Shown here one piece after another: positions 1 to 6,841 of a stretch of 12,490 nt of DNA (its first letter is position 1; the number at the start of each line of letters is the position of its first letter). The stretch is from an uncultured Pleurocapsa sp. (lineage in GTDB: Bacteria; Cyanobacteriota; Cyanobacteriia; Cyanobacteriales; Xenococcaceae), in contig CAKZYI010000929.1 in the NCBI GenBank assembly GCA_937884735.1, positions 1-12,490 of the forward strand, written 5' to 3'. The notes under the pieces are model-generated. The model saw only the letters and a program-made list of their open reading frames with translations, was not told where the DNA came from and made no database searches. The translations under genes and the position numbers were made by a program.

Positions 1-31
1 GCTGTCGCGTTTTTGGCTTTTAAGAGATTAT

Positions 32-124
32 TCAATCTTCTAAATCTAAAAACTCGCTTGTCCAAGGTAGTTTTTGAGTTATTTGTGTAATAAGGCCTTG
101 ATCTTCCACGCAAACTGACGTTAA
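32..124 (-). other. Open in-frame extension downstream of the urtE stop
   Basis: After the urtE TAG stop (125-127) the same frame stays open for 30 codons to a TGA at 32-34. It reads as a plausible protein tail (ending LPWTSEFLDLED). There is no Shine-Dalgarno and no good start codon apart from a GTG at about 107-109. It may be chance, a remnant of a longer UrtE tail or a gene remnant. I do not call it a gene. I see no terminator in positions 1-124. Confidence 0.2.
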
Positions 125-862
125 CTAAACTGCCAAAAATTGTTGGATGATTTCTTTACTTAATTCGGCTGTGCTACCAGAGGCAACAATACCGCCTTTT
201 TGCATGGCGTAATACTTATCTGCTTGACGTACGAAATGTAGATGTTGTTCGACTAATAAAACAGAAATTCCTGTCTCGGCAATAATTTTTTTTACCGCCG
301 CTTCAATTTCTAGAATAATAGAAGGCTGAATACCTTCAGTGGGTTCATCTAATACTAATAAACGAGGCTTACCCATTAAAGCACGAGCGATCGCAAGTTG
401 CTGTTGTTGTCCACCACTCAAGTCTCCCCCCATACGGGATAGCATAGTTTTTAATACAGGGAACAGTTCAAATATTTCTTCAGGAATGGACTCGTTACCT
501 TTTCTTCCTTGGGATTTGGCTTCTAAACCCAGTAAAAGATTGTCTTTAACTGAAACACGAGGAATAATTTCTCTTCCTTGGGGGACATAACCAATACCCA
601 ATTTTGCGCGACGATCTGGTGTCAGTTTGGTTATGGATTTATCGGCAAATAAAATATCTCCCGTGCGGGGAGGAAGCAAACCCATAATAGTTTTTAGTAA
701 GGTGGTTTTGCCTACGCCATTACGCCCGATTAAACATACCATTTGTCCAGAAGGGACACTAAGATCTACATTACGTAAAATATGGCTTTCACCATAGTAA
801 ACATTAAGGTTAGATACTCTAAGCATCAAATCTGTAGCCTGGTTTGCAATTGTTTGTGTCAT
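125..862 (-). CDS. urtE: Urea ABC transporter ATP-binding protein UrtE
   Basis: UrtE is one of two ATPases on the cytoplasmic face of the urea ABC importer (branched-chain amino acid transporter family). In this 245-residue protein the Walker A GRNGVGKT is at 46-53, Q-loop Gln95, signature LSGGQ at 148-152, Walker B ending in Asp172-Glu173 and switch His207. The text YYGESHILR near residue 22 and LDEPTEGIQPS after Walker B are typical of UrtE/LivF. Family members usually begin near Met13 (MLRVSNLNVYYG), so a start at 826 is a real alternative; neither start has a clear Shine-Dalgarno. Unlike the usual urtABCDE layout, it is separated from urtD by about 900 bp and an opposed gene, so it needs its own promoter or a long read-through transcript. 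The assignment to UrtE rather than LivF rests on the urtABCD context and is firm. Confidence 0.96.
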   Translation of the reverse strand: MTQTIANQATDLMLRVSNLNVYYGESHILRNVDLSVPSGQMVCLIGRNGVGKTTLLKTIMGLLPPRTGDILFADKSITKLTPDRRAKLGIGYVPQGREIIPRVSVKDNLLLGLEAKSQGRKGNESIPEEIFELFPVLKTMLSRMGGDLSGGQQQQLAIARALMGKPRLLVLDEPTEGIQPSIILEIEAAVKKIIAETGISVLLVEQHLHFVRQADKYYAMQKGGIVASGSTAELSKEIIQQFLAV

Positions 863-953
863 TTTTTGTTACTGATAAAATTAAGCTAAATAGATTTTAA
901 AGAGAAATAGCTGCAACACTCCCGCTGTAAATCAACTTGCGATCGAGAAAAAT

Positions 954-981
954 TGGCTGATGGCTAATGACTAATGGCTAA
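954..981. repeat. Heptamer tandem array, unit TGGCTAA, four copies
   Basis: Four successive heptamers read TGGCTGA, TGGCTAA, TGACTAA and TGGCTAA. This fits the short tandemly repeated (STRR) sequences known in cyanobacterial intergenic DNA. A degenerate minus-strand version of the same unit forms the hairpin between urtA and urtB (5011-5047). Confidence 0.8.
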
Positions 982-1215
982 TTTAAGATGTAGCTCGCAA
1001 ATCTAAAAATTGCTACATATAATATTTTGACTATCGAGATCGCTACAGAACTATTTTTTTCTCGTGTTTTTCCAAATATTTTTCTTCATTTAGTTAATCA
1101 ATAGATATCCAATTGAATTGAGATGAATCTCTTACGTAGCTTGGGCTTTCTGAATTTTATGAGTGATTTTACTGTCATTTTAAAAATTTAAAAAGTTGAA
1201 TTTCAGTGTTTTTAC

Positions 1216-1244
1216 TTGGCAATTGAAGTTTTTGCGGTTATAAA
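1216..1244 (+). promoter_or_regulatory. Sigma70-like promoter for the small acidic gene
   Basis: TTGGCA (1216-1221) and TATAAA (1239-1244) are separated by exactly 17 bp, each matching five of six consensus bases. It points toward the gene at 1388 and would give a leader of roughly 135 nt that contains the hairpin at 1318-1345. Confidence 0.55.
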
Positions 1245-1317
1245 ATTCTTAACTCTATAAAGTAGACAAATTTATAGATGGCAAAATCTCAGCAAAAAAG
1301 CTTGTTCAACACAGTAA

Positions 1318-1345
1318 ATATTTTGCTTGTTCTTAAGCAAAATAT
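1318..1345 (+). promoter_or_regulatory. Perfect 11-bp inverted repeat in the leader of the small gene
   Basis: ATATTTTGCTT (1318-1328) and AAGCAAAATAT (1335-1345) are perfect complements around a 6-nt loop, ending 42 bp before the start codon at 1388. No T-run follows on either strand, so it does not look like an intrinsic terminator. A DNA operator or a leader hairpin fits better. Confidence 0.5.
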
Positions 1346-1387
1346 GTATTTACGACTTACTCATTCACACCATAGGGAAAATCAATT

Positions 1388-1693
1388 ATGAGCCCACTAA
1401 TGAATCTACTCGACATTTCAGTAATCGATACCGAAGAACAGAAACAGATGTGTTCGCTAGCTATGAATGCTATTGATAATTTAGAACAAATGGCGCGTGC
1501 CAGAGATTTGACTAGCATTATTTGGGATATCAATATCGATAGCAGTAAAACCGAGCAAGATTGGAGAAAAATTGAAATTTTGCTTGAATCTTATGAAAAA
1601 ACTCGTGATGAATCTTTAGAATCTGCTCTTTCCGATCTAAAAGAATTGTTGACAATGATGAACGATTCAAATCTTAACTATAATCACGGTTGA
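1388..1693 (+). CDS. Small acidic protein of unknown function
   Basis: I do not recognise this 101-residue protein. It is rich in Asp, Glu, Leu and Ile with no long hydrophobic segment and no signal peptide, so it is probably soluble, cytoplasmic and largely alpha-helical; heptad-like leucines occur in the last 40 residues. Support for a real gene: a sigma70-like promoter at 1216-1244, an AGGGA about 10 bases before the ATG, a tandem stop (TGATAA) and no overlap with other genes. A second in-frame ATG lies at 1400. It runs opposite to the urt genes and interrupts them between urtD and urtE. A role in urea metabolism would be a guess from position only. Confidence 0.65.
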   Translation: MSPLMNLLDISVIDTEEQKQMCSLAMNAIDNLEQMARARDLTSIIWDINIDSSKTEQDWRKIEILLESYEKTRDESLESALSDLKELLTMMNDSNLNYNHG

Positions 1694-1769
1694 TAAAGAG
1701 CTTGGTGTCATTAAAAATGATAATGAGGCGTTAGGGTTGGGATGTGACTATTCACTCATATTTAAATAT

Positions 1770-2522
1770 TTAACTAGTTGTTGGTGTCTCGCCCAAATAC
1801 ACTTCAATCACTCTAGGATCGTTTTGTACATCATCCATTCTTCCCTCACAAAGCAATGCACCCTGATGTAGTACTGTCACTTTGTCGTTGGCAATTTGAC
1901 GGACAAATTCCATATCATGTTCGATCGCAATAATAGAATGACTTTCAGCCAAAGAAAGCAACAATGCACCAACATTTTCTGTTTCTTCATCAGTCAATCC
2001 TGCTGCGGGTTCATCTACCAGTAATAAATCTGGAGATTGCGCCACTAACATACCAATTTCTAGCCGCTGTTTTTCTCCATGAGATAGTAAATTTGCCTGT
2101 AGGTTAGCCTTAGTATCTAACCCGATAGTTTCTAATAATCCACCCACAGTTCTAGTTTCATTATTATTAGGACGACTAAATAGTGTGGAGAAAACATTTT
2201 TATTACTATTACAAACCAAATCTAAATTTTCTCTAACAGTTAAATTTAAATATACCCTTGGAGTTTGAAATTTACGCCCGATTCCCATTCTGGCTATTTT
2301 GAACTCTGGTATTTTTTTGAGATTTTTACCTTTAAATAATACTCTCCCTTCTGTTGGTTGAACCTTACCTGTAATGACATCTAAAAAAGTAGTCTTTCCT
2401 GCACCATTAGGGCCAATAATTACTCTTAACTCCCCTGTATTCATACTAAAATTTAGGTTGTTAAGGGCTTTAAAACCATCAAAACTTACTGTCAAATCTT
2501 CAATTTCTAATATTTTGCTCAT
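1770..2522 (-). CDS. urtD: Urea ABC transporter ATP-binding protein UrtD
   Basis: UrtD is the second ATPase of the urea importer (LivG-like). In 250 residues the Walker A GPNGAGKT is at 37-44, Q-loop Gln86, signature LSHGE at 146-150, Walker B ending in Asp170-Glu171 and switch His202. The variant signature LSHGEKQ in place of LSGGQ is normal for UrtD and separates it from LivG. The ATG at 2522 gives the expected N-terminus; no strong Shine-Dalgarno precedes it. It follows urtC after 47 bp of very AT-rich sequence and is the last gene of the contiguous urtABCD block. Its 3' end converges with the small gene at 1388-1693 across 76 bp, in which I see no strong terminator, only the palindrome ATATTTAAATAT at 1758-1769. 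Confidence 0.96.
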   Translation of the reverse strand: MSKILEIEDLTVSFDGFKALNNLNFSMNTGELRVIIGPNGAGKTTFLDVITGKVQPTEGRVLFKGKNLKKIPEFKIARMGIGRKFQTPRVYLNLTVRENLDLVCNSNKNVFSTLFSRPNNNETRTVGGLLETIGLDTKANLQANLLSHGEKQRLEIGMLVAQSPDLLLVDEPAAGLTDEETENVGALLLSLAESHSIIAIEHDMEFVRQIANDKVTVLHQGALLCEGRMDDVQNDPRVIEVYLGETPTTS

Positions 2523-2557
2523 TACTACATGGGGCTGAAGTCTTATTTTTTTTATTT

Positions 2558-2578
2558 ATTTATTATTTATTATTTATT
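2558..2578. repeat. Heptamer array ATTTATT x3 across the urtC stop codon
   Basis: Three perfect ATTTATT units lie at 2558-2564, 2565-2571 and 2572-2578, next to a T-rich run from about 2545. The urtC stop codon (2570-2572) is inside the array. Low-complexity AT sequence can show such periods by chance, so the array is weaker evidence than the mixed-sequence ones. Confidence 0.55.
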
Positions 2579-3736
2579 TTCCGAAATTTCTCCGATTTCC
2601 CTTTGCACTTCAGGATCTTCCGCCAAACTAGGATAAGTAACTACAGAACGTTTTAGACCCAAAAGCGATCGCAATTTATCCCAGCCATAGCCAGTCCACC
2701 AGCCCACAATGCCATCGGGTAATACTGTTACCACAATTAGAAATAGTGCGCCCTGGAAAAACAACCAAATTTCAGGAAAACTTTCACTTAAAAATGTTTG
2801 AGCAAGGCGAACCAGCATTGTGCCAATAATTGCACCAATTAATGTTCCTCTTCCACCTACAGCAACCCAAATTACCATCTCGATTGAGAAAGCAACCTGC
2901 ATAATACTAGGGGTAATAATTCCTGTCTGAACTGTATACAATGCTCCTGCAATTCCTGCGATCGTACCAGAAATAGCAAATACTAATACTTTATAGCCTG
3001 TTGGATCGTAACCTGAAAATCTTACCCTGGTTTCATCATCCCGAATTGCCATCAACAAGCGACCAAAACGCCCAGTAGTCAACCAACGGCATAAAAGATA
3101 AATTAATACCAATAAAATAACAGTAATAATATAAAAAGTACGCTGTACGTTGGGGGAACTAACTACCAAATCAAAAATTTTCTCAGTGTCAGTTTTTAAG
3201 CCATTAGTACCATTAATTATCTTTTGCTGACCATTAAAAAAGTTATAAAAAACAAGCAGTGCCGCTTGAGTCAATATAGAAAAATATACTCCTTTAATGC
3301 GGTTGCGAAATACCAAATAACCAATCAATCCTGCTACAATTCCAGGAACGATAATTAATGCCAAAATTGTAATCGGAAAAGAGTGAAAAGGTAGCCATAC
3401 CCACGGTAATTCTTTTACACCATATAAAGTAAAAAAATCAGGTATTTGTCCTTCTGGTATTTGTAGCTTGAGGTGCATTGCTAGAGCATAACCACCCAAA
3501 GCAAAGAAGATACCATGACCCAAACTTAATAAACCAGTATATCCCCAAATAAGATCGATACCTAACGCCACAATAGCCAAAGATAAAAATCGACCAATCA
3601 GGCGTAATCTAAAAGCGGGTATTACAGATGGTAAAAGAACTGCCATGACAATAACTAACGCGATAATTGCGCCAACTTCAATCAGTCTGTTCTTATTCTT
3701 TTTCCGTTTAAGTTGAATTCCTGTTTCATCCTTCAT
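2570..3736 (-). CDS. urtC: Urea ABC transporter permease UrtC
   Basis: UrtC is the LivM-like permease that pairs with UrtB to form the urea channel in the inner membrane. With the ATG at 3736 it has 388 residues, normal for the family. The hallmark GYTGLLSLGHG is near residues 65-75, the ATPase-contact loop RDDETRVRFSG at about 232-242, VGGRGTLIGA at about 293-302, and many hydrophobic segments start at residue 21. The frame stays open to a TTG at 3763, but this start is poor. The ATG at 3736 lies in the third (reading direction) of four AAGGATG heptamers, and the preceding unit gives an AAGGA 6 bases upstream, an ideal Shine-Dalgarno. ATGs in the first and fourth units lead quickly to stops in other frames. 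The C-terminal 50 residues are charged and cytoplasmic. Confidence 0.95.
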   Translation of the reverse strand: MKDETGIQLKRKKNKNRLIEVGAIIALVIVMAVLLPSVIPAFRLRLIGRFLSLAIVALGIDLIWGYTGLLSLGHGIFFALGGYALAMHLKLQIPEGQIPDFFTLYGVKELPWVWLPFHSFPITILALIIVPGIVAGLIGYLVFRNRIKGVYFSILTQAALLVFYNFFNGQQKIINGTNGLKTDTEKIFDLVVSSPNVQRTFYIITVILLVLIYLLCRWLTTGRFGRLLMAIRDDETRVRFSGYDPTGYKVLVFAISGTIAGIAGALYTVQTGIITPSIMQVAFSIEMVIWVAVGGRGTLIGAIIGTMLVRLAQTFLSESFPEIWLFFQGALFLIVVTVLPDGIVGWWTGYGWDKLRSLLGLKRSVVTYPSLAEDPEVQREIGEISENK

Positions 3737-3754
3737 CCTTGATCCTTCATCCTT
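3727..3754 (-). repeat. Heptamer array AAGGATG x4 forming the urtC translation start
   Basis: Read on the minus strand: AAGGATG, AAGGATC, AAGGATG, AAGGATG. Each unit holds both a Shine-Dalgarno core (AAGGA) and, in three of four, an ATG, so a copy's AAGGA sits at the right distance from the next copy's ATG. Only the ATG of the third copy is in frame with urtC. Confidence 0.85.
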
Positions 3755-3798
3755 ACGAGCCAATAAATCTTATCGCTTCACCATATAACTTTGTACGA

Positions 3799-4959
3799 CT
3801 ATAGTTCTGCTGTTCTTCCTTTTTGAGGAAATAATCCTGCGGGTTTGATCTGCAAGAAAACAATAATTAAAGCAAACACCATTACTTTTGCCATACTGCT
3901 GTTAGCAAAAAAGAAGGCTAAGTCCAAAGCTCCTTGAGGTGCGTTTATATTAGTCAACATCAAAGCCAAAGTTCCCGAACCAATTAAATAATTGAGAACA
4001 CCAATTCCCATTGCCGCTAACACTGTTCCCAGAAGATTACCGACACCGCCTACTACTACCACCATAAAGGTATCAACGATGTAGTTTTGTCCTGTATTAG
4101 GCCCTACCGAGCCGAGTAAACTAACAGCACATCCAGCAACTCCCGCCATACCAGTACCCAGGGCAAAAGTTAGAGCGTCTACTTTATCTGTCGGTATACC
4201 AAGACAAGAACTCATAGTCCGATTTTGAGTGACTGCGCGAATCTTCAAACCCCACGTAGAACGCTGCAAAAACCAGTACACGCCAATTAAACAAATAATA
4301 GTTAAAACAATTATGAATAAGCGAGCATAAGGTATCTGGAATCCCAAGGCATCTGTACCGCCTCTCAACCAAGATGGAGCGGTAACATCAACATTTCTAG
4401 CACTAAACCAAGGTTTGGTTAAAGTCGAATTGCTGCTTAAAAGAGAATTAAAAGCGATCGCAATTCCCCCAGATAGAAATAATAATAGTGCAATAACTTT
4501 ATTTTTAATTCTCAACCAATCATTTCGACGTTTTACCAGTTTCATTCCACCAAAAAACAGCAGGCAGAAAACGCCAATAGATATAAATAATAGCCAATCT
4601 ACACTACGAACAAACTGGCGCAAGATTAGACTAATTCCCCAAGTTGCGAGCAAAGTTTCTAGGGGTCTACCATATAAAAAACGAATGGCACCCCTTTCTA
4701 AAATCAATCCTACAGTTGCCGAAACAATAAAAGCAACTGGGATGGCAACAATAATATATAAGCTAAACCAAGGCTCACCCAAAGGCTTAAAAATATTTTG
4801 GACAACAAAAGTTGCGTAAGCACCTAGCATCATCAATTCACCATGAGCTAGATTTATTACTCCCATGAGTCCAAAAACAATTGCCAAACCCAAAGCTGCA
4901 ATTAACAGTACTGAGCCAATACTAAAACCGTTAAATAAACCTTCAACTAATGTAGACAC
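3799..4959 (-). CDS. urtB: Urea ABC transporter permease UrtB
   Basis: UrtB is the LivH-like inner-membrane permease of the urea importer. The 386-residue protein begins with the short N-terminus typical of cyanobacterial UrtB and has the strongly conserved GLMGVINLAHGELMMLGAY at 30-48. The loop RAVTQNRTMSSCLGI at about 241-255 contacts the ATPases, VVVVGGVGNLLGT is near 300-312, and the tail ends IKPAGLFPQKGR. Compared with LivH it carries an extra pair of hydrophobic segments (about 122-137 and 156-171) joined by a basic loop. It is separated from urtA by 151 bp that hold a 17-bp RNA hairpin, and from urtC by 62 bp. No strong Shine-Dalgarno is visible before the ATG. Confidence 0.96.
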   Translation of the reverse strand: MSTLVEGLFNGFSIGSVLLIAALGLAIVFGLMGVINLAHGELMMLGAYATFVVQNIFKPLGEPWFSLYIIVAIPVAFIVSATVGLILERGAIRFLYGRPLETLLATWGISLILRQFVRSVDWLLFISIGVFCLLFFGGMKLVKRRNDWLRIKNKVIALLLFLSGGIAIAFNSLLSSNSTLTKPWFSARNVDVTAPSWLRGGTDALGFQIPYARLFIIVLTIICLIGVYWFLQRSTWGLKIRAVTQNRTMSSCLGIPTDKVDALTFALGTGMAGVAGCAVSLLGSVGPNTGQNYIVDTFMVVVVGGVGNLLGTVLAAMGIGVLNYLIGSGTLALMLTNINAPQGALDLAFFFANSSMAKVMVFALIIVFLQIKPAGLFPQKGRTAEL

Positions 4960-5010
4960 ATTCTCTATACAGATATTTTTATGACAATTCTTTTTAAAAG
5001 CACTAAAGCA

Positions 5011-5047
5011 CTATATAACCATCAGCTATTAGCCGACAGCCATATAG
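5011..5047 (-). promoter_or_regulatory. 17-bp hairpin in the urtA-urtB intercistronic RNA
   Basis: In the minus-strand transcript the arms pair over 17 positions (12 Watson-Crick, 5 G-U) around an AAU loop. The outer pairs are CUAUAU/AUAUAG. In plus-strand RNA the five G-U pairs become A-C mismatches, so the fold is specific to the operon transcript. The core is built from degenerate TGGCTAA-type heptamers (5022-5042). No immediate U-run follows; UGCUUU and GCUUUU come within about 20 nt. It may protect the 3' end of urtA mRNA or act as a partial attenuator, giving more UrtA than permease. Confidence 0.6.
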
Positions 5048-5110
5048 TAGGGATATGCTGCATTAAGGAACAGTTTTATTACTGAGCTAAACACTCAAAT
5101 CAACAACGAT

Positions 5111-6412
5111 CTAAGCTTTATACTTTCCGCCTTTTGCGGGATCTGTCAAATCACAAGCAAAGCCTTGAGTCTCTTTTACGTATTGATTCCAGGGAATAGG
5201 TTCTAGAGACTCCTCTGTAGACCAGACAACATCAAATAGTCCATCATCTCTAACCTGTCCCAGACGTACAGTTTGAGAAATATGGTGATTGGGCTGCATG
5301 GCAACTTCACCCTGGGGCGCATCAAATGTTTGTCCTACTGCTGCGGCTCTTACTGGCTCCAAATCTGTAGTCCCAGCTTTTTCTACGGCTTGCTTCCAAA
5401 GATAGACCATGATGTATGCAGATTCCATAGGATCGTTAGTTACCCGATCTTCACCATATTTAGCCTTGAAATCTGCTACAAATTTGCTGTTGGCTGGAGT
5501 TTCTACGGTTTGGTAGTAATTCCAGGAAGCATAATGACCTTTGAGGTATTCTGCTCCAATTTGTCTGACTTCCTCTTCCGCAACACTGACAGACATTACA
5601 GGATATTTATCAGCAGTCAAACCTGCACCCTGCATCTGTTTGAAGAAAGAAACGTTACTATCTCCATTGAGACTATTGAAGATAACACCACCATTAGGCA
5701 ATGCTGCTTTGATTTTGGCGATAATTGGCGTTACTTCAGTATCACCAAGGGGCAGATAGTCTTCTCCCACTGTTTTCCCACCTTTTGCTGCCAATTGCTC
5801 TTTAATAATTGTATTGGCAGTGCGAGGAAATACATAATCAGAACCAACTAAGAAAAACTCTATGCCTTTGTTTTCTAGCAACCAATCTACTGCGGGTTCA
5901 ATTTGCTGGGTGGGTGGTGCACCTGTATAAAATACATTGTTGGAACATTCTTGTCCTTCATATTGGACTGGATACCACAACATGTGTTTTTTGGACTCGA
6001 AAACAGGCATCACTGCTTTACGGCTGGCAGAAGCCCAGCAGCCAAATACTGTAACGACTTTATCTTGGTCGATTAATTTAGCTGCTTTCTCGGCAAAAGT
6101 AGGCCAATCTGATGCACCGTCTTCTTTTACAGGAATGATTTTCTTCCCTAAAACGCCTCCTGCTGCATTGATTTCGTCAATTGCCATCATTTCCGCATCA
6201 ACTACGGTAGTCTCACTAATTGCCATTGTGCCGCTGAGGGAGTGGAGAATACCCACCTTGATACCGTCTCCCGCAGCGCAAGGGTTTGCTCCAGCGCAAG
6301 GATCGGCAGCCGTATCGCCTTCTCCTCCGCTAGCACAACCTTTTAACAGTAAGCTAGCCAATACTCCTGTAGAGCCATAGAGTAAAAATTTACGTCTTCC
6401 TAATTGTGACAT
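5111..6412 (-). CDS. urtA: Urea ABC transporter substrate-binding lipoprotein UrtA
   Basis: UrtA is the high-affinity periplasmic urea-binding component that delivers urea to UrtBC. This 433-residue protein starts with MSQLGRRKFLLYG, a twin-arginine-like motif, then a hydrophobic stretch and a lipobox LLKGC with the modified Cys at 26, so it is probably a membrane-anchored lipoprotein; the Lys just before Gly-Cys is atypical. A Gly/Ala/Cys-rich linker (27-48) leads into a type I periplasmic-binding fold starting KVGILHSLSGTMA. Motifs such as FGCWASASRKAVMP and LWYPVQYEG are typical of urea/amide-binding members. It is the first gene of the urt unit, with AAAGG just before the ATG. An NtcA box lies 118 bp upstream of its start. 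Confidence 0.97.
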   Translation of the reverse strand: MSQLGRRKFLLYGSTGVLASLLLKGCASGGEGDTAADPCAGANPCAAGDGIKVGILHSLSGTMAISETTVVDAEMMAIDEINAAGGVLGKKIIPVKEDGASDWPTFAEKAAKLIDQDKVVTVFGCWASASRKAVMPVFESKKHMLWYPVQYEGQECSNNVFYTGAPPTQQIEPAVDWLLENKGIEFFLVGSDYVFPRTANTIIKEQLAAKGGKTVGEDYLPLGDTEVTPIIAKIKAALPNGGVIFNSLNGDSNVSFFKQMQGAGLTADKYPVMSVSVAEEEVRQIGAEYLKGHYASWNYYQTVETPANSKFVADFKAKYGEDRVTNDPMESAYIMVYLWKQAVEKAGTTDLEPVRAAAVGQTFDAPQGEVAMQPNHHISQTVRLGQVRDDGLFDVVWSTEESLEPIPWNQYVKETQGFACDLTDPAKGGKYKA

Positions 6413-6530
6413 GACCTTTTATATTTATTAATTCTTTTAATCGACTGCGATCGCTTGATGATATTTCAAGATTATGTCGAGTCTAGAATTACTTGATAAT
6501 GATTCAAAGTATTTCGTCTGAAGAAAAATT

Positions 6531-6544
6531 GTACTCTTCAATAC
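6531..6544. promoter_or_regulatory. NtcA-binding box GTA-N8-TAC
   Basis: GTACTCTTCAATAC matches the NtcA consensus exactly. NtcA is the 2-oxoglutarate-responsive global nitrogen activator of cyanobacteria. Towards urtA, a TAN3T -10 element (TACTTT, plus coordinates 6506-6511) lies 19 nt beyond the box, a little closer than the usual 22-23. Towards ureA, TATACA (6564-6569) lies 19 nt beyond it, a weaker -10. The site could serve one or both directions; urtA (118 bp away) is the likelier target. Confidence 0.75.
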
Positions 6545-6616
6545 AAAAAAAAATGCAACAAATTATACAAAAAAAAGTTACGGTTTGTACATATACCCGA
6601 TCGTAAATTTTCCGCA

Positions 6617-6659
6617 AGAGCTTTTGTACTGGTAGCTTGATAACAATTGCGAAAGCTCT
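6617..6659 (+). promoter_or_regulatory. Long inverted repeat in the ureA upstream region
   Basis: AGAGCTTT (6617-6624) and AAAGCTCT (6652-6659) are perfect complements. In plus-strand RNA the stem extends inward to 12 pairs (6617-6628 with 6648-6659), including two G-U, around a 19-nt loop. It would lie in the ureA leader if transcription starts near the NtcA box. No T-run follows directly. Confidence 0.4.
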
Positions 6660-6841
6660 CTTAAAATTTTGCTAAGTTGAAGAAAAGTTAAGGTTGCCTA
6701 ACACAAAACAATACATTCATCAAAAAAACAAAGGTTGCATAAAATCTAATCGCTGATTTGTGATAAAAATCTAAGGATTATTAAACTTTAGATAATGACT
6801 CATCTAGGATATTTAAATGGATTGAGTTTATAAAATACTAA

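Larger units (their letters stand above)
863..1387. other. Divergent intergenic region between urtE and the small acidic gene
   Basis: This 525-bp AT-rich region separates urtE (minus) from the gene at 1388 (plus). It holds a heptamer array (954-981), a 7-bp inverted repeat ATGTAGC/GCTACAT (988-994 and 1012-1018) that abuts a plus-strand TATAAT (1018-1023) with no good -35, a clear sigma70-like promoter at 1216-1244 and a perfect hairpin at 1318-1345. I found no perfect NtcA box; GTA-N9-TAC at 1346-1360 is one base too long. I could not place a convincing minus-strand promoter for urtE. Confidence 0.6.
6413..6841. promoter_or_regulatory. Shared divergent promoter region of urtA and ureA
   Basis: The 429 bp between the divergent urtA and ureA starts contain one perfect NtcA box (6531-6544), an A-rich stretch just beyond it, a HIP1 site (6447-6454), a long inverted repeat (6617-6659) and the octamer AAGGTTGC twice, at 6690-6697 and 6731-6738, 41 bp apart. 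GTTA-N8-TAAC at 6687-6702 is another small dyad. I see no open reading frame and no recognisable riboswitch. The ureA leader is unusually long if the NtcA-linked promoter is the only one used. Confidence 0.7.

Noticed and set aside
1346..1360. NtcA box GTATTTACGACTTAC before the small acidic gene
   Set aside because: The spacer is nine, not eight, and it lies only 27 bp before the start codon, downstream of the better promoter at 1216-1244.
3737..3763. TTG start for urtC adding nine residues
   Set aside because: The added residues are encoded by the heptamer array; the ATG at 3736 has a well placed AAGGA and gives the normal N-terminus.
4184..4819. Open frames within urtB on both strands (4184-4372 minus, 4415-4819 plus)
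   Set aside because: They overlap the conserved UrtB coding frame and show no domain or start signal.
5273..6380. Open frames on the plus strand opposite urtA (5273-5851, 5541-5759, 5809-6054, 5937-6380)
   Set aside because: They are antisense to a strongly conserved gene, lack ribosome sites and have protein sequences unlike any family; shadows of urtA.
6413..6530. Guanidine-I (ykkC) riboswitch before urtA
   Set aside because: The urtA leader has none of the conserved ykkC sequence blocks and no suitable paired helices.
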